DNA from: Butyrivibrio fibrisolvens
GTDB taxonomy: Bacteria > Bacillota > Clostridia > Lachnospirales > Lachnospiraceae
DNA: 64,000 bases
Assembly: GCF_037113525.1 (NCBI RefSeq)
Contig: NZ_CP146963.1
Location: 434,001 to 498,000 of the forward strand
Direction of reading: 5' to 3'
Every line of letters begins with the position of its first letter. Within the stretch, counting starts at the first letter, position 1. Below the pieces are notes generated by a model. It had not been told where the DNA came from and did not search any database. It saw only the letters and a list, made by a program, of their open reading frames with translations. Shown piece after piece: positions 34,493 through 43,248 of this stretch. Position numbers and translations under genes: made by a program.

Positions 34493-35821
34493 TTATATCT
34501 TCTCTAAAATAGGTAGCATTGTATTATCGTTTATGAATGCAACCATGTAAATTGGCATGTAAATAAATTTGCCATTAACACTAACATCGCAGTTGGCAAA
34601 TACATAGGCATGATCTACATCATATTCTTTGTTTGAAACAACTTTATTTATAGCTGAGTGAACGGTATAATCTTTACCGCTTTTTACCTCGATTGGCACA
34701 ACATGAAAATCTTCTTCAATAATAAAATCAAGTTCTCCTATGCTGTGACTATTATAGTAATAGCTTTGGAATCCGTGAGCATGAAGTTCTTGGGCTACAG
34801 CATTTTCGTATATTCCTCCAAGATTAACTTTGTTATCATTTGCCAGGATGCTTGCTTTCATTGCTCTTCCGTATTGGCATGTTAGTAATCCAATATCCGA
34901 AGAATAGAGTTTAACAAAAGAACTTTTTTTATTTTGATTTAGAGAAAGCCTTGGCTCAGTTGCATTATAAGTGGAAATAACAACGCCTGCCGCATTAAGC
35001 CAAAGAAAGCTGCTTTCAACGCGCTCAAACTTAAGACCTTTTTGTAGATCAGAGTAGTTAAATCTTCTATTTTGTTTCAATAATTCGGACGGCATCAAAT
35101 CGTAAATGGAAATAAGTTTTAATTTCTTTTCTTTGTTCTCATATTTTGTAAAGTCTTGCTTATATAATTCGATTATATTGTGTTGGATGGCATTTACATT
35201 ACCGATATTTCCAGTTTCTGTATATTCTTTGACAGCATCAGGCATTCCGCCTACAACAAGATATCTTCTGAAATGTTCCGCCATTTTGTTATTGATAATG
35301 TCTCCGATGGGTGTTTTCTCATTAAAGCATTTTTTTAGATATCCAATTGTTTGTTCTGTAACACCTGATGCCAAAAGGAACTCTTCAAAATCCAGAGGGT
35401 ACATTTGGATTTCTTCTAAATATCCAACTGGTGCAGATCTTAGATTTTTTAATTCTATCCCCAGTAGTGAGCCACTTAAAATATATTTAAATCGGCCATC
35501 GTCTACCCAAAATTTTATTCTGGTAACGATATCAGCAATTTCCTGAACTTCATCAATGAATAATATAGTTTCATTGGGGATAAAGTTATAGTCCGTTAAA
35601 GCGGAGAGATTAACAATTAAATCATCAACGCTCATGGCTTTTTCCAGGAGAGGCTTCAACTCTGGTTGTTGAATTAGATTTATTTCAAGATAATTTGAAT
35701 TCTTCAAGCATTGTCTAATGGTGTAAGTTTTTCCAACCTGCCGGGCACCACTTACGAGCATGGCTTTTGATGAATTTTTTATCCAGTTATTGATTGAATT
35801 TTCTACTTTTCTCGTAATCAT
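34493..35821 (-). CDS. AAA ATPase with DUF4143 domain
   Basis: 442 residues. Walker A is SGARQVGKTYT (about 24-34), Walker B is ILFIDEVQE (86-94), and the sensor region is YILSGSLLG. The C-terminal DUF4143 domain holds ELDFIIEE and PIEVKSG, a pattern like a PD-(D/E)XK nuclease core (acidic residue plus ExK). These proteins are widespread, often multicopy in anaerobes, and their function is unknown. The start is followed upstream by GAGGTC and by a four-copy 32-bp-phased repeat array, which may be its operator or target. Confidence 0.9.
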   Translation of the reverse strand: MITRKVENSINNWIKNSSKAMLVSGARQVGKTYTIRQCLKNSNYLEINLIQQPELKPLLEKAMSVDDLIVNLSALTDYNFIPNETILFIDEVQEIADIVTRIKFWVDDGRFKYILSGSLLGIELKNLRSAPVGYLEEIQMYPLDFEEFLLASGVTEQTIGYLKKCFNEKTPIGDIINNKMAEHFRRYLVVGGMPDAVKEYTETGNIGNVNAIQHNIIELYKQDFTKYENKEKKLKLISIYDLMPSELLKQNRRFNYSDLQKGLKFERVESSFLWLNAAGVVISTYNATEPRLSLNQNKKSSFVKLYSSDIGLLTCQYGRAMKASILANDNKVNLGGIYENAVAQELHAHGFQSYYYNSHSIGELDFIIEEDFHVVPIEVKSGKDYTVHSAINKVVSNKEYDVDHAYVFANCDVSVNGKFIYMPIYMVAFINDNTMLPILEKI

Positions 35822-35876
35822 TTTTTGACCTCATGCTCTGGTAAATAGATGTTGTTCTTTATTTTGATTTTAACAC

Positions 35877-35990
35877 AAAATGCCATTTTTGCATAAGAAT
35901 TTCAAAGAAAAATGCCACATTTTCAATGAAAAACACATATAAAATGCCACTTTTGCAACGCGAAAACAACTCAAAATGCCACTTTTGCAA
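35877..35990. repeat. Four copies of an AAAATGCCAC(T)TTTGCA repeat at exact 32-bp spacing
   Basis: Units start at 35877, 35909, 35941 and 35973, so the period is exactly 32 bp (about three helical turns). Core sequence AAAATGCCACTTTTGCA; copies 1 and 2 differ slightly (CATTTTTGCA, CACATTTTCA). The 14-15-base spacers are unrelated. The array lies between the divergent ATPase (minus) and the DUF3990 gene (plus). Protein binding on one face of the DNA is a plausible reading. Confidence 0.75.
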
Positions 35991-36005
35991 AAAAAATGTA
36001 GCAAC

Positions 36006-36052
36006 TATACTTCTACAGAGTTATAATATAATTATACTTCCAGAGAAGTATA
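36006..36052 (+). promoter_or_regulatory. Promoter and operator of the DUF3990/XRE pair
   Basis: TATACTTC-CAGA-GAAGTATA is a perfect palindrome at 36033-36052, and a further half-site TATACTTC lies at 36006-36013. Between them is the -10 element TATAAT (36022-36027). An autoregulatory HTH repressor binding here, over the start of transcription and next to the ribosome site AGGAG (36052-36056), fits a toxin-antitoxin operon. Confidence 0.6.
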
Positions 36053-36062
36053 GGAGATGCTT

Positions 36063-36716
36063 ATGGAAAAGATCATTTTATATCACGGTTCAGAGAAAAT
36101 TATTAAAAAGCCCGTTTTAACAGGTGGGAAGATAAGCAATGATTACGGACAGGGCTTTTATTGCACAAAGCATTTAGAACTTGCCAAAGAATGGGCTGTA
36201 GATGATGAAAGGCCTGGTTTTGTCAATTCTTATGAAATAGATATTGATGGACTTAGGATTCTGGATCTTAACAGTAAGGATTATTCTATTTTGCATTGGC
36301 TGACTGTATTGTTGGAGCATCGTAACGTTAATATTAATAGTCCTATTGCTCAAGATGGTCTTGATTATTTAAAGAACCATTATCATGTGGATTTAGAAGA
36401 TTATGATCTTATATTGGGATATAGGGCAGATGATTCTTATTTTTCTTTTGCCAGAGCATTCATCTCAAATACTATCAGTATCGCTCAGTTAGAAAAAGCA
36501 ATGTGCCTTGGCGAACTTGGAACACAATACTTTATTAAGAGTAAAAAAGCTTTTTCTAAATTAAAGTTTATTGAGGCTATTCAGGTTGATAATGCCTCTT
36601 ATTATCCCAAGAAAATGTCCAGAGATAAAAGTGCTAGGGATAGTTTTTATAATATTTCAAATACTATTGATAGAGATGGCGTATATCTGGTAGATCTGAT
36701 GAGAAGGGAGAAATAG
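36063..36716 (+). CDS. DUF3990 protein, probable toxin (ADP-ribosyltransferase-like)
   Basis: 217 residues from the ATG at 36063 (AGGAG seven bases upstream; the ATG at 36057 overlaps that site). The N-terminus ILYHGSEKIIKKPVLTGGK ... NDYGQGFYCTKHLELAKEWA is the DUF3990 signature and resembles the ADP-ribosyltransferase fold with its H-Y-[EQ] style strand order (YHGS, then GFYCT). The natural target is unknown. It is followed 4 bases later by an XRE-type gene, the likely antitoxin. Toxin-first order is less common but known. Confidence 0.75.
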   Translation: MEKIILYHGSEKIIKKPVLTGGKISNDYGQGFYCTKHLELAKEWAVDDERPGFVNSYEIDIDGLRILDLNSKDYSILHWLTVLLEHRNVNINSPIAQDGLDYLKNHYHVDLEDYDLILGYRADDSYFSFARAFISNTISIAQLEKAMCLGELGTQYFIKSKKAFSKLKFIEAIQVDNASYYPKKMSRDKSARDSFYNISNTIDRDGVYLVDLMRREK

Positions 36717-36720
36717 ATTT

Positions 36721-37359
36721 ATGCATGCATATGATCAACTGTATCTAAGTGATGCGATGATGAATCTGGCAGATGCATTTGATGTGGCGGTGAATGATTA
36801 CGGATTTGAGATCGATTTTTTCATGCATCTGTTTATTAATTCAGGTATAGCGGCTCAGTTTGAAGTGGGAAATCCAAGATATGTTGCTGGTAAGTCTGGC
36901 ACAGAGCTGGTAGAATGTGTTGTTTCAAAGATATACGGAGATGATAGTCTGAAAAAAATAGATCTGTCGTATTCAGAACCAACAAAGGAGTACTGGACAG
37001 GATGGGTGCTAGCATATTATCAATGGGAATCAGGGAAATCTTTTAGAGAAATCCAAAGGATCATTACGCCTGCGCAGCTGCGAATGAAATATCATCCCTA
37101 TCATGAAATGGATGAGGAAAAAGTTGTTGAATATATAAACGAAAAGGCTAAAAATATGGCTTCGGTCAGACGGATTCAGGCATATAGAAAGCTTCTTGGG
37201 ATGTCTCAAAGCCAGCTTGCAAGTGAATCCGGAGTTAATCTAAGGACTCTGCAGCAGTATGAGATAGGAGCAAAGGATATAAATAAGGCGTCCGTTGCAA
37301 CTGTTTTAGCCCTTAGCAGAGTTTTGAAATGTGATGTGAAAGATTTGTGCGAGATGTAA
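36721..37359 (+). CDS. XRE-family HTH protein, probable antitoxin of DUF3990
   Basis: 212 residues. The N-terminal 140 residues (DAMMNLADAFDVAVNDYG ... GWVLAYYQWESGKSF) are probably the toxin-neutralising part. The C-terminal 60 form an XRE helix-turn-helix: IQAYRKLLGMSQSQLASES, VNLRTLQQYEIGAKDI. It likely represses its own operon through the TATACTTC palindrome upstream. The gene ends 27 bases before a strong terminator. Confidence 0.8.
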   Translation: MHAYDQLYLSDAMMNLADAFDVAVNDYGFEIDFFMHLFINSGIAAQFEVGNPRYVAGKSGTELVECVVSKIYGDDSLKKIDLSYSEPTKEYWTGWVLAYYQWESGKSFREIQRIITPAQLRMKYHPYHEMDEEKVVEYINEKAKNMASVRRIQAYRKLLGMSQSQLASESGVNLRTLQQYEIGAKDINKASVATVLALSRVLKCDVKDLCEM

Positions 37360-37386
37360 CCTTTACAAAAACATTTTAAAAAAATC

Positions 37387-37417
37387 GAAATCAGGTTGTT
37401 GACCTGATTTCTTTTTT
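37387..37417 (+). terminator. Terminator after the XRE gene
   Basis: Perfect 10-bp stem GAAATCAGGT / ACCTGATTTC with loop TGTTG, then TTTTTT. The stem also contains the -35 element of the next operon. Confidence 0.95.
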
Positions 37418-37445
37418 GTGATAATATCCTACTAAGCCGATAGGA
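37399..37445 (+). promoter_or_regulatory. Promoter with overlapping dyad operator for the amino-acid importer
   Basis: TTGACC (37399-37404), 17 bases, TAATAT (37422-37427). The -35 lies inside the terminator hairpin of the preceding gene. Immediately downstream, TCCTA-N9-TAGGA (37427-37445) forms an inverted repeat across the predicted start near 37434. This resembles Rrf2/CymR-type sites that repress cystine and sulfur uptake genes; that link is tentative. Confidence 0.5.
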
Positions 37446-37505
37446 AATATAGTTTAAATATCAAAAGGCTATAAAACAGCCGTTAATAAAAGGAGGACAA
37501 ATATT

Positions 37506-38414
37506 ATGAAGAAGAATCTATTTAACAAAGTAACTGGACTTGCTCTTGTGAGCGCACTTGCAATGACAGGACTTACAGCTTGCTCATCTACAAGCGCTGC
37601 AGGTAGTAATACAGCTAATAATGCAGCTTCATCAGATACAGATAATTCAGAAAGTTCATCACAGGGTTTTAGAACACTTGATGAGATCAAGGAGAGCGGT
37701 GTTATCAACATCGGAGTATTCTCAGACAAGAGCCCATTTGGATATGTTGATGAAAATGGTGACTATGCAGGTTATGATGTATATCTTGCTGAGAGACTTG
37801 GTCAGGATCTTGGAGTTGAGATCAACTATGTATCTACAGAAGCAGCCAACAGAATTGAATATCTTCAGACTGGTAAGGTTGATATAATCCTTGCGAACTT
37901 CACAGTTACTGAGGAGAGGGCACAGGAAGTTGATTTTGCTCTTCCGTACATGAATGTAGCTCTTGGTGTTGTATCACCTGAGGGAGCTGTAGTAGACAGT
38001 CTTGATAGTATAGGCGCTGATGATCAGGTTATCGTTATCTCCGGAACCACAGCAGAGACCTATCTTACCAAGAACTATCCTGATATTAAGCTTCAGAAGT
38101 ATGATGCATATGCAGAAGCTAAGACAGCATTTGAGAATGGCACCGGTGTTGCGTGGGCTAATGATAATACAGAGGTTATAGCTTTTTCTCTTGAGAATGA
38201 AGGATATGTTGTAGGTATTCCTTCACTTGGTGATCAGGATACTATCGCACCTGCTGTTACTAAGGGCAATGAAACTCTCCTTGCATGGCTTAACGACGAG
38301 CTTGTAGCACTTGGCAGTGAGAACTTCTTCCATGCAGGATATGAGGCTACTCTTCTTGAGACCTACGGCGCAGATTACGAAGATACACTTGTAATTGAGC
38401 CTTCAAAGAACTGA
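37506..38414 (+). CDS. Polar amino-acid ABC transporter substrate-binding lipoprotein
   Basis: 302 residues. The lipoprotein signal ends in LTAC (Cys26), followed by a Ser/Asn linker. The periplasmic-binding-protein family 3 fold begins near residue 57: FGYVDENGDYAGYDVYLAERL, GKVDIILANFTVTEERAQ and VDFALPYM. It captures a polar amino acid (Glu/Gln, Asp or cystine are all possible) and delivers it to the permeases encoded next. RBS is AGGAGG. The dyad near its promoter hints at cystine, which remains an inference. Confidence 0.9.
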   Translation: MKKNLFNKVTGLALVSALAMTGLTACSSTSAAGSNTANNAASSDTDNSESSSQGFRTLDEIKESGVINIGVFSDKSPFGYVDENGDYAGYDVYLAERLGQDLGVEINYVSTEAANRIEYLQTGKVDIILANFTVTEERAQEVDFALPYMNVALGVVSPEGAVVDSLDSIGADDQVIVISGTTAETYLTKNYPDIKLQKYDAYAEAKTAFENGTGVAWANDNTEVIAFSLENEGYVVGIPSLGDQDTIAPAVTKGNETLLAWLNDELVALGSENFFHAGYEATLLETYGADYEDTLVIEPSKN

Positions 38415-38486
38415 TCGGTACTACGAAAAAAGCAATAATTCTTTCATTAGAAAAAAGATAAACAAAACCACAAAGGAAACTGAGTA

Positions 38487-39146
38487 ATGGACTATGCGGT
38501 TATAGAAAGCTATCTTCCTTTATATAAGGATGCGCTTGCCCTTACTCTTAAGATAGGATGGCAGGGCATCGCCTTGAGCCTTTTGATAGGCCTTGCGGGC
38601 GCTGCTATCTTACATTTTAAGGTAAGGATCTTAAAGACCATAACAGGAATATATATCGAGCTTTTTAGAAATACACCTCTCTTGGTACAGCTTTTCTTTT
38701 TGTATTTTGCTCTCCCCAAGATAGGTATAAAGATCACAGCCCAGACCTGCGGCGTGCTTGGTCTTGGACTTTTGGGCGGCGCATATATGATAGAAAGCTT
38801 TAGAAGTGGCCTCGAGTCGATCGCTGTTATTCAGACAGAGAGTGCTCTTAGTCTTGGTATGACAAAGGAACAGACATTTATCTATGTCATTCTGCCTCAG
38901 GCAGTATCTATCAGCGTTCCCGGACTTCTTGCAAATGTCATATTCCTGTTAAAAGAGACATCAGTTTTTTCAACCATAAGCCTTATGGACCTGATGTTTA
39001 CAGCCAAGGACCTGATCGGAATGTATGCTAAAACTATAGAATGTTTATTCCTTCTGGTAGTCTTTTATCTGATAATGCTGCTTCCGGTATCCATTCTGGG
39101 TTCTATTTTGGAAAGGAGGCTTCGTTATGCAGGATTTGGGGATTGA
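38487..39146 (+). CDS. Amino-acid ABC transporter permease
   Basis: 219 residues, about five helices of the HisM/GlnP permease class. The EAA loop that docks on the ATPase is ESALSLGMTKEQTFIYVILP. FRNTPLLVQLFFLYFALP near residue 55 is a family hallmark. It forms a membrane heterodimer with the permease that overlaps its end by 20 bases, so the two are translated together. It lies 72 bases after the binding protein, with AAAGGAA upstream. Confidence 0.92.
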   Translation: MDYAVIESYLPLYKDALALTLKIGWQGIALSLLIGLAGAAILHFKVRILKTITGIYIELFRNTPLLVQLFFLYFALPKIGIKITAQTCGVLGLGLLGGAYMIESFRSGLESIAVIQTESALSLGMTKEQTFIYVILPQAVSISVPGLLANVIFLLKETSVFSTISLMDLMFTAKDLIGMYAKTIECLFLLVVFYLIMLLPVSILGSILERRLRYAGFGD

Positions 39147-39804
39147 TGTTTTATTTAAAGGAACCAACTTCCTTCGCCTTCTCCAGGGTTTGTGGGTATC
39201 AGCCAGGATCAGCCTTATATCAGTTGTGATCAGCATACTGCTTGGTCTATTAGTTGGAATTTTGATGACTTTTAAAAATCCTGTTCTTCGCGTAGTTTTA
39301 AAAGTTTATCTTGAGATAGTCAGGATCATGCCACAGATGGTTCTTTTGTTCATCGTTTATTTTGGAACCACCAGAGTCTTTGGATGGGACTTGTCTGCAG
39401 AAACGTCAGCCATTTTCGTATTCTGCTTCTGGGGAACTGCTGAGATGGGAGATCTCGTACGAGGGTCTATCAAAAGTATAAGTAAGATACAATTCGAATC
39501 ATCTTTTGCACTTGGTATGAACAAGATTCAAACATACAGGTATGTAATACTCCCTCAGACGATCAGAAGGCTGATTCCTCTTTCCATAAATCTTATTACA
39601 AGAATGATCAAGACAACTTCTCTTGTGATGATGATTGGAATAGTAGAGGTATTAAAGGTTGCCCAACAGATAATCGAGGCCAACAGGAAGGCATCACCAA
39701 ATGCGGCATTTGGAGTATTTGCAGTTGTATTCCTCCTGTATTTCCTTGTTTGCTGGCCTATCAGCAGACTGTCAGTTTATTTAGAGAAGAGGTGGGCTCT
39801 GTGA
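39127..39804 (+). CDS. Amino-acid ABC transporter permease (second subunit)
   Basis: 225 residues of the same class, with EAA loop ESSFALGMNKIQTYRYVILP and the family sequence IMPQMVLLFIVYFG. A good ribosome site, AGGAGG, lies inside the end of the preceding gene, eight bases before the ATG. It overlaps the ATPase start by four bases (GTGA), so all four transporter genes form one unit. Confidence 0.92.
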   Translation: MQDLGIDVLFKGTNFLRLLQGLWVSARISLISVVISILLGLLVGILMTFKNPVLRVVLKVYLEIVRIMPQMVLLFIVYFGTTRVFGWDLSAETSAIFVFCFWGTAEMGDLVRGSIKSISKIQFESSFALGMNKIQTYRYVILPQTIRRLIPLSINLITRMIKTTSLVMMIGIVEVLKVAQQIIEANRKASPNAAFGVFAVVFLLYFLVCWPISRLSVYLEKRWAL

Positions 39805-40556
39805 GCGAATTATTAAAGGTCAAGAATTTACATAAAGAGTTTGGCAAAAATGTTGTACTAAAAGATATAAATCTTTCGGTAGAAAAGGGCGAAGTTGTTG
39901 TTATCATAGGCCCCAGCGGATGCGGTAAAAGTACCTTCCTTCGCTGCCTTAACGGTCTTGAAGAGATTCAGGGCGGAGTCATCACAGTAGACGGACTTCC
40001 TGTAGAATCCGGCAAAAAAGAGATCACGAAGCTTCGTCAGAAGATTGGCATGGTGTTCCAGTCCTATGAACTATTCCCGCACCTGTCCGTAATTGATAAC
40101 CTGATCCTTGCTCCTACCAAGGTTCAGAAGAGAAAAAAGGAAGAAGTTATCCGCGAGGCAACAGAGCTTTTAGACAGAGTCGGATTATTGGACAAAAAAG
40201 ACTACTTCCCGCGCCAACTATCAGGCGGACAGAAGCAGCGTGTTGCAATAGTAAGAGCACTTCTTATGCATCCGGAGATCCTACTTTTTGATGAAGTTAC
40301 AGCAGCTCTTGATCCTGAGATGGTTCACGAAGTTCTTGAAACAATGCTTAAGCTTGCAAAGTCAGGTTCTACAATGCTTATAGTAACTCATGAAATGAGC
40401 TTTGCAGAGGCAGTTGCAGACAGGATCCTTTTCTTCGATAACGGGGAGATCGTCGAAGAGGCCGAGGATGTAAAGGGATTTTTTAAAGAACCTAAAACAG
40501 AACGTGCTAAGAAATTTCTGAGAACATTTGAGTACGATAGTGCACTCTATATATAA
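39801..40556 (+). CDS. Amino-acid ABC transporter ATP-binding protein
   Basis: 251 residues from the GTG at 39801 (GAGGTG upstream, GTGA overlap with the permease). Walker A GPSGCGKST, Q-loop VFQSYELFPH, signature LSGGQKQR, Walker B ILLFDEVTAALDPE and the H-loop HEMSFA are all intact. It powers import by the two permeases. In the Walker B region, FDEVTAALDP has Val where FDEPTSALDP has Pro, a common variant in Lachnospiraceae amino-acid importers. Confidence 0.95.
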   Translation: MSELLKVKNLHKEFGKNVVLKDINLSVEKGEVVVIIGPSGCGKSTFLRCLNGLEEIQGGVITVDGLPVESGKKEITKLRQKIGMVFQSYELFPHLSVIDNLILAPTKVQKRKKEEVIREATELLDRVGLLDKKDYFPRQLSGGQKQRVAIVRALLMHPEILLFDEVTAALDPEMVHEVLETMLKLAKSGSTMLIVTHEMSFAEAVADRILFFDNGEIVEEAEDVKGFFKEPKTERAKKFLRTFEYDSALYI

Positions 40557-40678
40557 GAAGAAAGGAACCTTTCTGTCTATATGATATGTATCTAGGATTC
40601 TGGGTATATATCAATACAGGGAGGTCTTTTTTTATGTTAAAATATTTATGAAATCTGGCTTTAAGGAGAATCCTTTAC

Positions 40679-41263
40679 ATGGACTACATTTTTAGTGACA
40701 TCCAAAATCACTTCAATTTTTCTTATATGGTCAGTTCGGGATACATTGCGATCCTTACCATGGCCATATTTTTTCTTGTATTAATACTTCTTATGCCCGG
40801 GCGTAAGCTCCATGACAGGATTCTTGTAGCGCTTTTCTTTGGATTTATGTTTATAGTTTATTCACTCACGATCCTTATGCGTGGTTACAGAGAAAGTGGT
40901 AGAAGAATAATGACCCAACCTTTTTATTGGCTTATTGTTCTCAGAAGAACAGGCAGAACACAGCTTTTGTGGCTTGCTATTGAAAATGTTGTCATGCTTA
41001 TGATTCCGGCGTTTATACTTGGTATCATTATGAGGTCGGTTAAAATTCCTGTAAGAATCGTTATAATCACACTGATAATGGTCTTTTTCTCACTGACAAT
41101 AGAATGTATGCAGTTGGCTTTAAATGTTGGTGAATGCGAGATAGATGATTTTCTGTGCAACACCTTTGGAGGCTTGCTGGGAGCTGCACTCGCTTCGCTA
41201 GTGACAGCCAAAATAGCTGGAGCGAAAAATAATGTAGTAGATGATTCAAAAGGTGATTTTTAA
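40679..41263 (+). CDS. VanZ-like family membrane protein
   Basis: 194 residues, about five membrane helices. The VanZ-like signature is near the end: SLTIECMQLALNVGECEIDDFLCNTFGGLLGAAL (read as ECMQL, DDFL and the NTFGGLLG helix). The family is linked to glycopeptide tolerance and to uncharacterised envelope functions; the specific role is unknown. It precedes the cytidylyltransferase gene by 45 bases and the ribosome site AAGGAG is upstream. Confidence 0.8.
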   Translation: MDYIFSDIQNHFNFSYMVSSGYIAILTMAIFFLVLILLMPGRKLHDRILVALFFGFMFIVYSLTILMRGYRESGRRIMTQPFYWLIVLRRTGRTQLLWLAIENVVMLMIPAFILGIIMRSVKIPVRIVIITLIMVFFSLTIECMQLALNVGECEIDDFLCNTFGGLLGAALASLVTAKIAGAKNNVVDDSKGDF

Positions 41264-41308
41264 TAATAATAGTATTGGTAAAGTTTAGTCATGATGGGAG
41301 ATAATCAA

Positions 41309-42022
41309 ATGACAATAGCCCTTATAATAGCCGGAGGAAGCGGAGAGAGGATGCATCAGGATATTCCCAAGCAGTTCCTTTCTATTAATGATAAACCGGT
41401 AATAGTATATACATTGGAAGCTTTTGAACAGCATCCTGAGATAGACGAGATCGCAGTTGTCTGCATCGATGGCTGGGATCAGGTCCTTATGGCCTATGCA
41501 AGGCAGTTTAATATAACTAAGCTTAAAACGGTCATCCCCGGCGGAGATTGCGGCCAGGCATCTATAAGAAACGGTGTATACGAACTTGAAAAAAGTCACA
41601 GCGCTGATGATATAGTTTTGATCCACGATGCTATACGTCCTCTTGTATCTGCAGAGATAATATCAGACTGTATAAGGGTTACAAAAAAGTGCGGCAATGC
41701 CATAGCAGTAATCCCCTGTGCAGAAGCCATGCTGACAACAGATGATGAGAAAGTATCATCAGGAACTTATCCTAGAGATGGTCTTAAGAGGACTCAGACT
41801 CCGCAGGGATTTAAACTTGGCGATATATGCGATCTTCACAGAAGAGCACTTGAAAGGGGTATTACTAATTCTATAGCCTCATGCACACTTATGATCGAAA
41901 TGGGGCAGCAGGTGCATTTTTCCATAGGTTCTGAAAAAAATGTAAAGCTTACTACTATCGAAGATATAGATATTTTTAAAGCCCTTCTTTCCGCAAGAAG
42001 ATCTGAATGGCTTAAGAATTAA
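41309..42022 (+). CDS. IspD-family cytidylyltransferase (possibly ribitol-5-phosphate type)
   Basis: 237 residues from the ATG at 41309 (GGGAG upstream). Motifs: ALIIAGGSGERMHQDIPKQF (nucleotide binding), VLIHDAIRPLVS, and KRTQTPQGFK. IspD makes CDP-methylerythritol, but TarI-type enzymes of this same family make CDP-ribitol for teichoic acid or capsule. The neighbouring epimerase gene favours a polyol/CDP-sugar role. I cannot settle the substrate from sequence. Confidence 0.8.
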   Translation: MTIALIIAGGSGERMHQDIPKQFLSINDKPVIVYTLEAFEQHPEIDEIAVVCIDGWDQVLMAYARQFNITKLKTVIPGGDCGQASIRNGVYELEKSHSADDIVLIHDAIRPLVSAEIISDCIRVTKKCGNAIAVIPCAEAMLTTDDEKVSSGTYPRDGLKRTQTPQGFKLGDICDLHRRALERGITNSIASCTLMIEMGQQVHFSIGSEKNVKLTTIEDIDIFKALLSARRSEWLKN

Positions 42023-42104
42023 AGTATCAGTTTGAATAATACATATTTATTGAAAGTAATTCCTGCAAAAGAGTTAGGTGGAATAAGCAGAGGAAAATGC
42101 ATTG

Positions 42105-43175
42105 ATGAATCTCTACCAAAGTAACCTATACATATCAGATCTGGACTACGTGATAGAGAATCTGGACATCCTGAATGATATGCGCGGAAGTTCAGTTCTT
42201 ATAATAGGCGCCAGAGGCCTTATATGTTCAGCTATCGCTGATATATTATTTAGATATAATGAAAAAGCAGATGCAGGTATTCATATATACCTTGCAGGAC
42301 GTGATAGTGCCAAAATAAAGAGCAGATTTTCAAGGTACGCAGATTCAGAGTACCTGAAAGTTTTAGAATACGACAGCGATAAGCAGGGAGATTTAATAAG
42401 TAAACTGCCTAACGAAATATCGTATATAATAGATGGTATAGGACCATCTTCACCGGGGGATATCAATTCATACCCACTTACGTCTCTATATACTAACGTG
42501 GCTTTATTGAAGGACCTTTTGCAATACGCTGATAGCGCACACATAAAGGGCCTTTTGTATATCTCATCCTCCGAAGTATATGGAACAAGGCCTGAGGGCG
42601 GACCTTTTAAAGAAGATGATTATGGCTGGATCGATATACTAAGTCCAAGATCATCCTATGCTTGTGGCAAAAGAAGCTGCGAGACGCTATGCGCCTGTTT
42701 TTCCAAAGAAAAAAATGTCAGGGCACTTATAGCAAGGCCCGGTCACGTTTACGGTCCTACAGCCAGAACAGATGATGATCATATAGCATCGGCCTTCGCG
42801 TTAGAAGCAGCCAAGGGACATGATCTAAATATGAACAGTCCGGGCTTGCAACGAAGGTCATACTGTTATATGCTTGATTGTGCGTCGGCGATGCTGACTA
42901 TACTTGATAAGGGTATGAGCGGGAATGCGTACAATATTTCGAATCCCGAAAGCGTTTTATCGATTTATGGTATGATGAGCCAATTTGCAGACGCAGCTGG
43001 TGTAAATTTATCTATAAGTATTGATGATAAAAAGAATCGTGCGGGTGATAATCCAATGCCTGATTCAAGCCTTGATTCGGATAAACTTCTTTCACTTGGC
43101 TGGAAGGGATTATTTGATGCAGGTGAAGGCGCAGGACATACGATCCGGATTCTAAAAGAAGCAATGCAAAGTTAA
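42105..43175 (+). CDS. NAD-dependent epimerase/dehydratase
   Basis: 356 residues from the ATG at 42105 (AGAGGA ten bases upstream; TTG at 42102 possible). Extended SDR: the dinucleotide motif reads VLIIGARGLICSAI, in which the second and third glycines are partly replaced (GARGLICS). Catalytic residues are in YISSSEVYG and YACGKRSCE (Tyr and Lys of YxxxK). It may act on a CDP- or UDP-linked sugar, possibly with the cytidylyltransferase gene upstream. Confidence 0.8.
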   Translation: MNLYQSNLYISDLDYVIENLDILNDMRGSSVLIIGARGLICSAIADILFRYNEKADAGIHIYLAGRDSAKIKSRFSRYADSEYLKVLEYDSDKQGDLISKLPNEISYIIDGIGPSSPGDINSYPLTSLYTNVALLKDLLQYADSAHIKGLLYISSSEVYGTRPEGGPFKEDDYGWIDILSPRSSYACGKRSCETLCACFSKEKNVRALIARPGHVYGPTARTDDDHIASAFALEAAKGHDLNMNSPGLQRRSYCYMLDCASAMLTILDKGMSGNAYNISNPESVLSIYGMMSQFADAAGVNLSISIDDKKNRAGDNPMPDSSLDSDKLLSLGWKGLFDAGEGAGHTIRILKEAMQS

Positions 43176-43248
43176 GAATACATTTTCAAAATCACTGATT
43201 CAAAAATGTATATGATTTAAGATTGTATTAAGTGTTAGAGGTTATATT

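Noticed and set aside
35877..35990. Regular repeats that might be a CRISPR array
   Set aside because: The repeated unit is about 17-18 bases, spacers are 14-15 bases, only four copies exist, and no cas gene is near.
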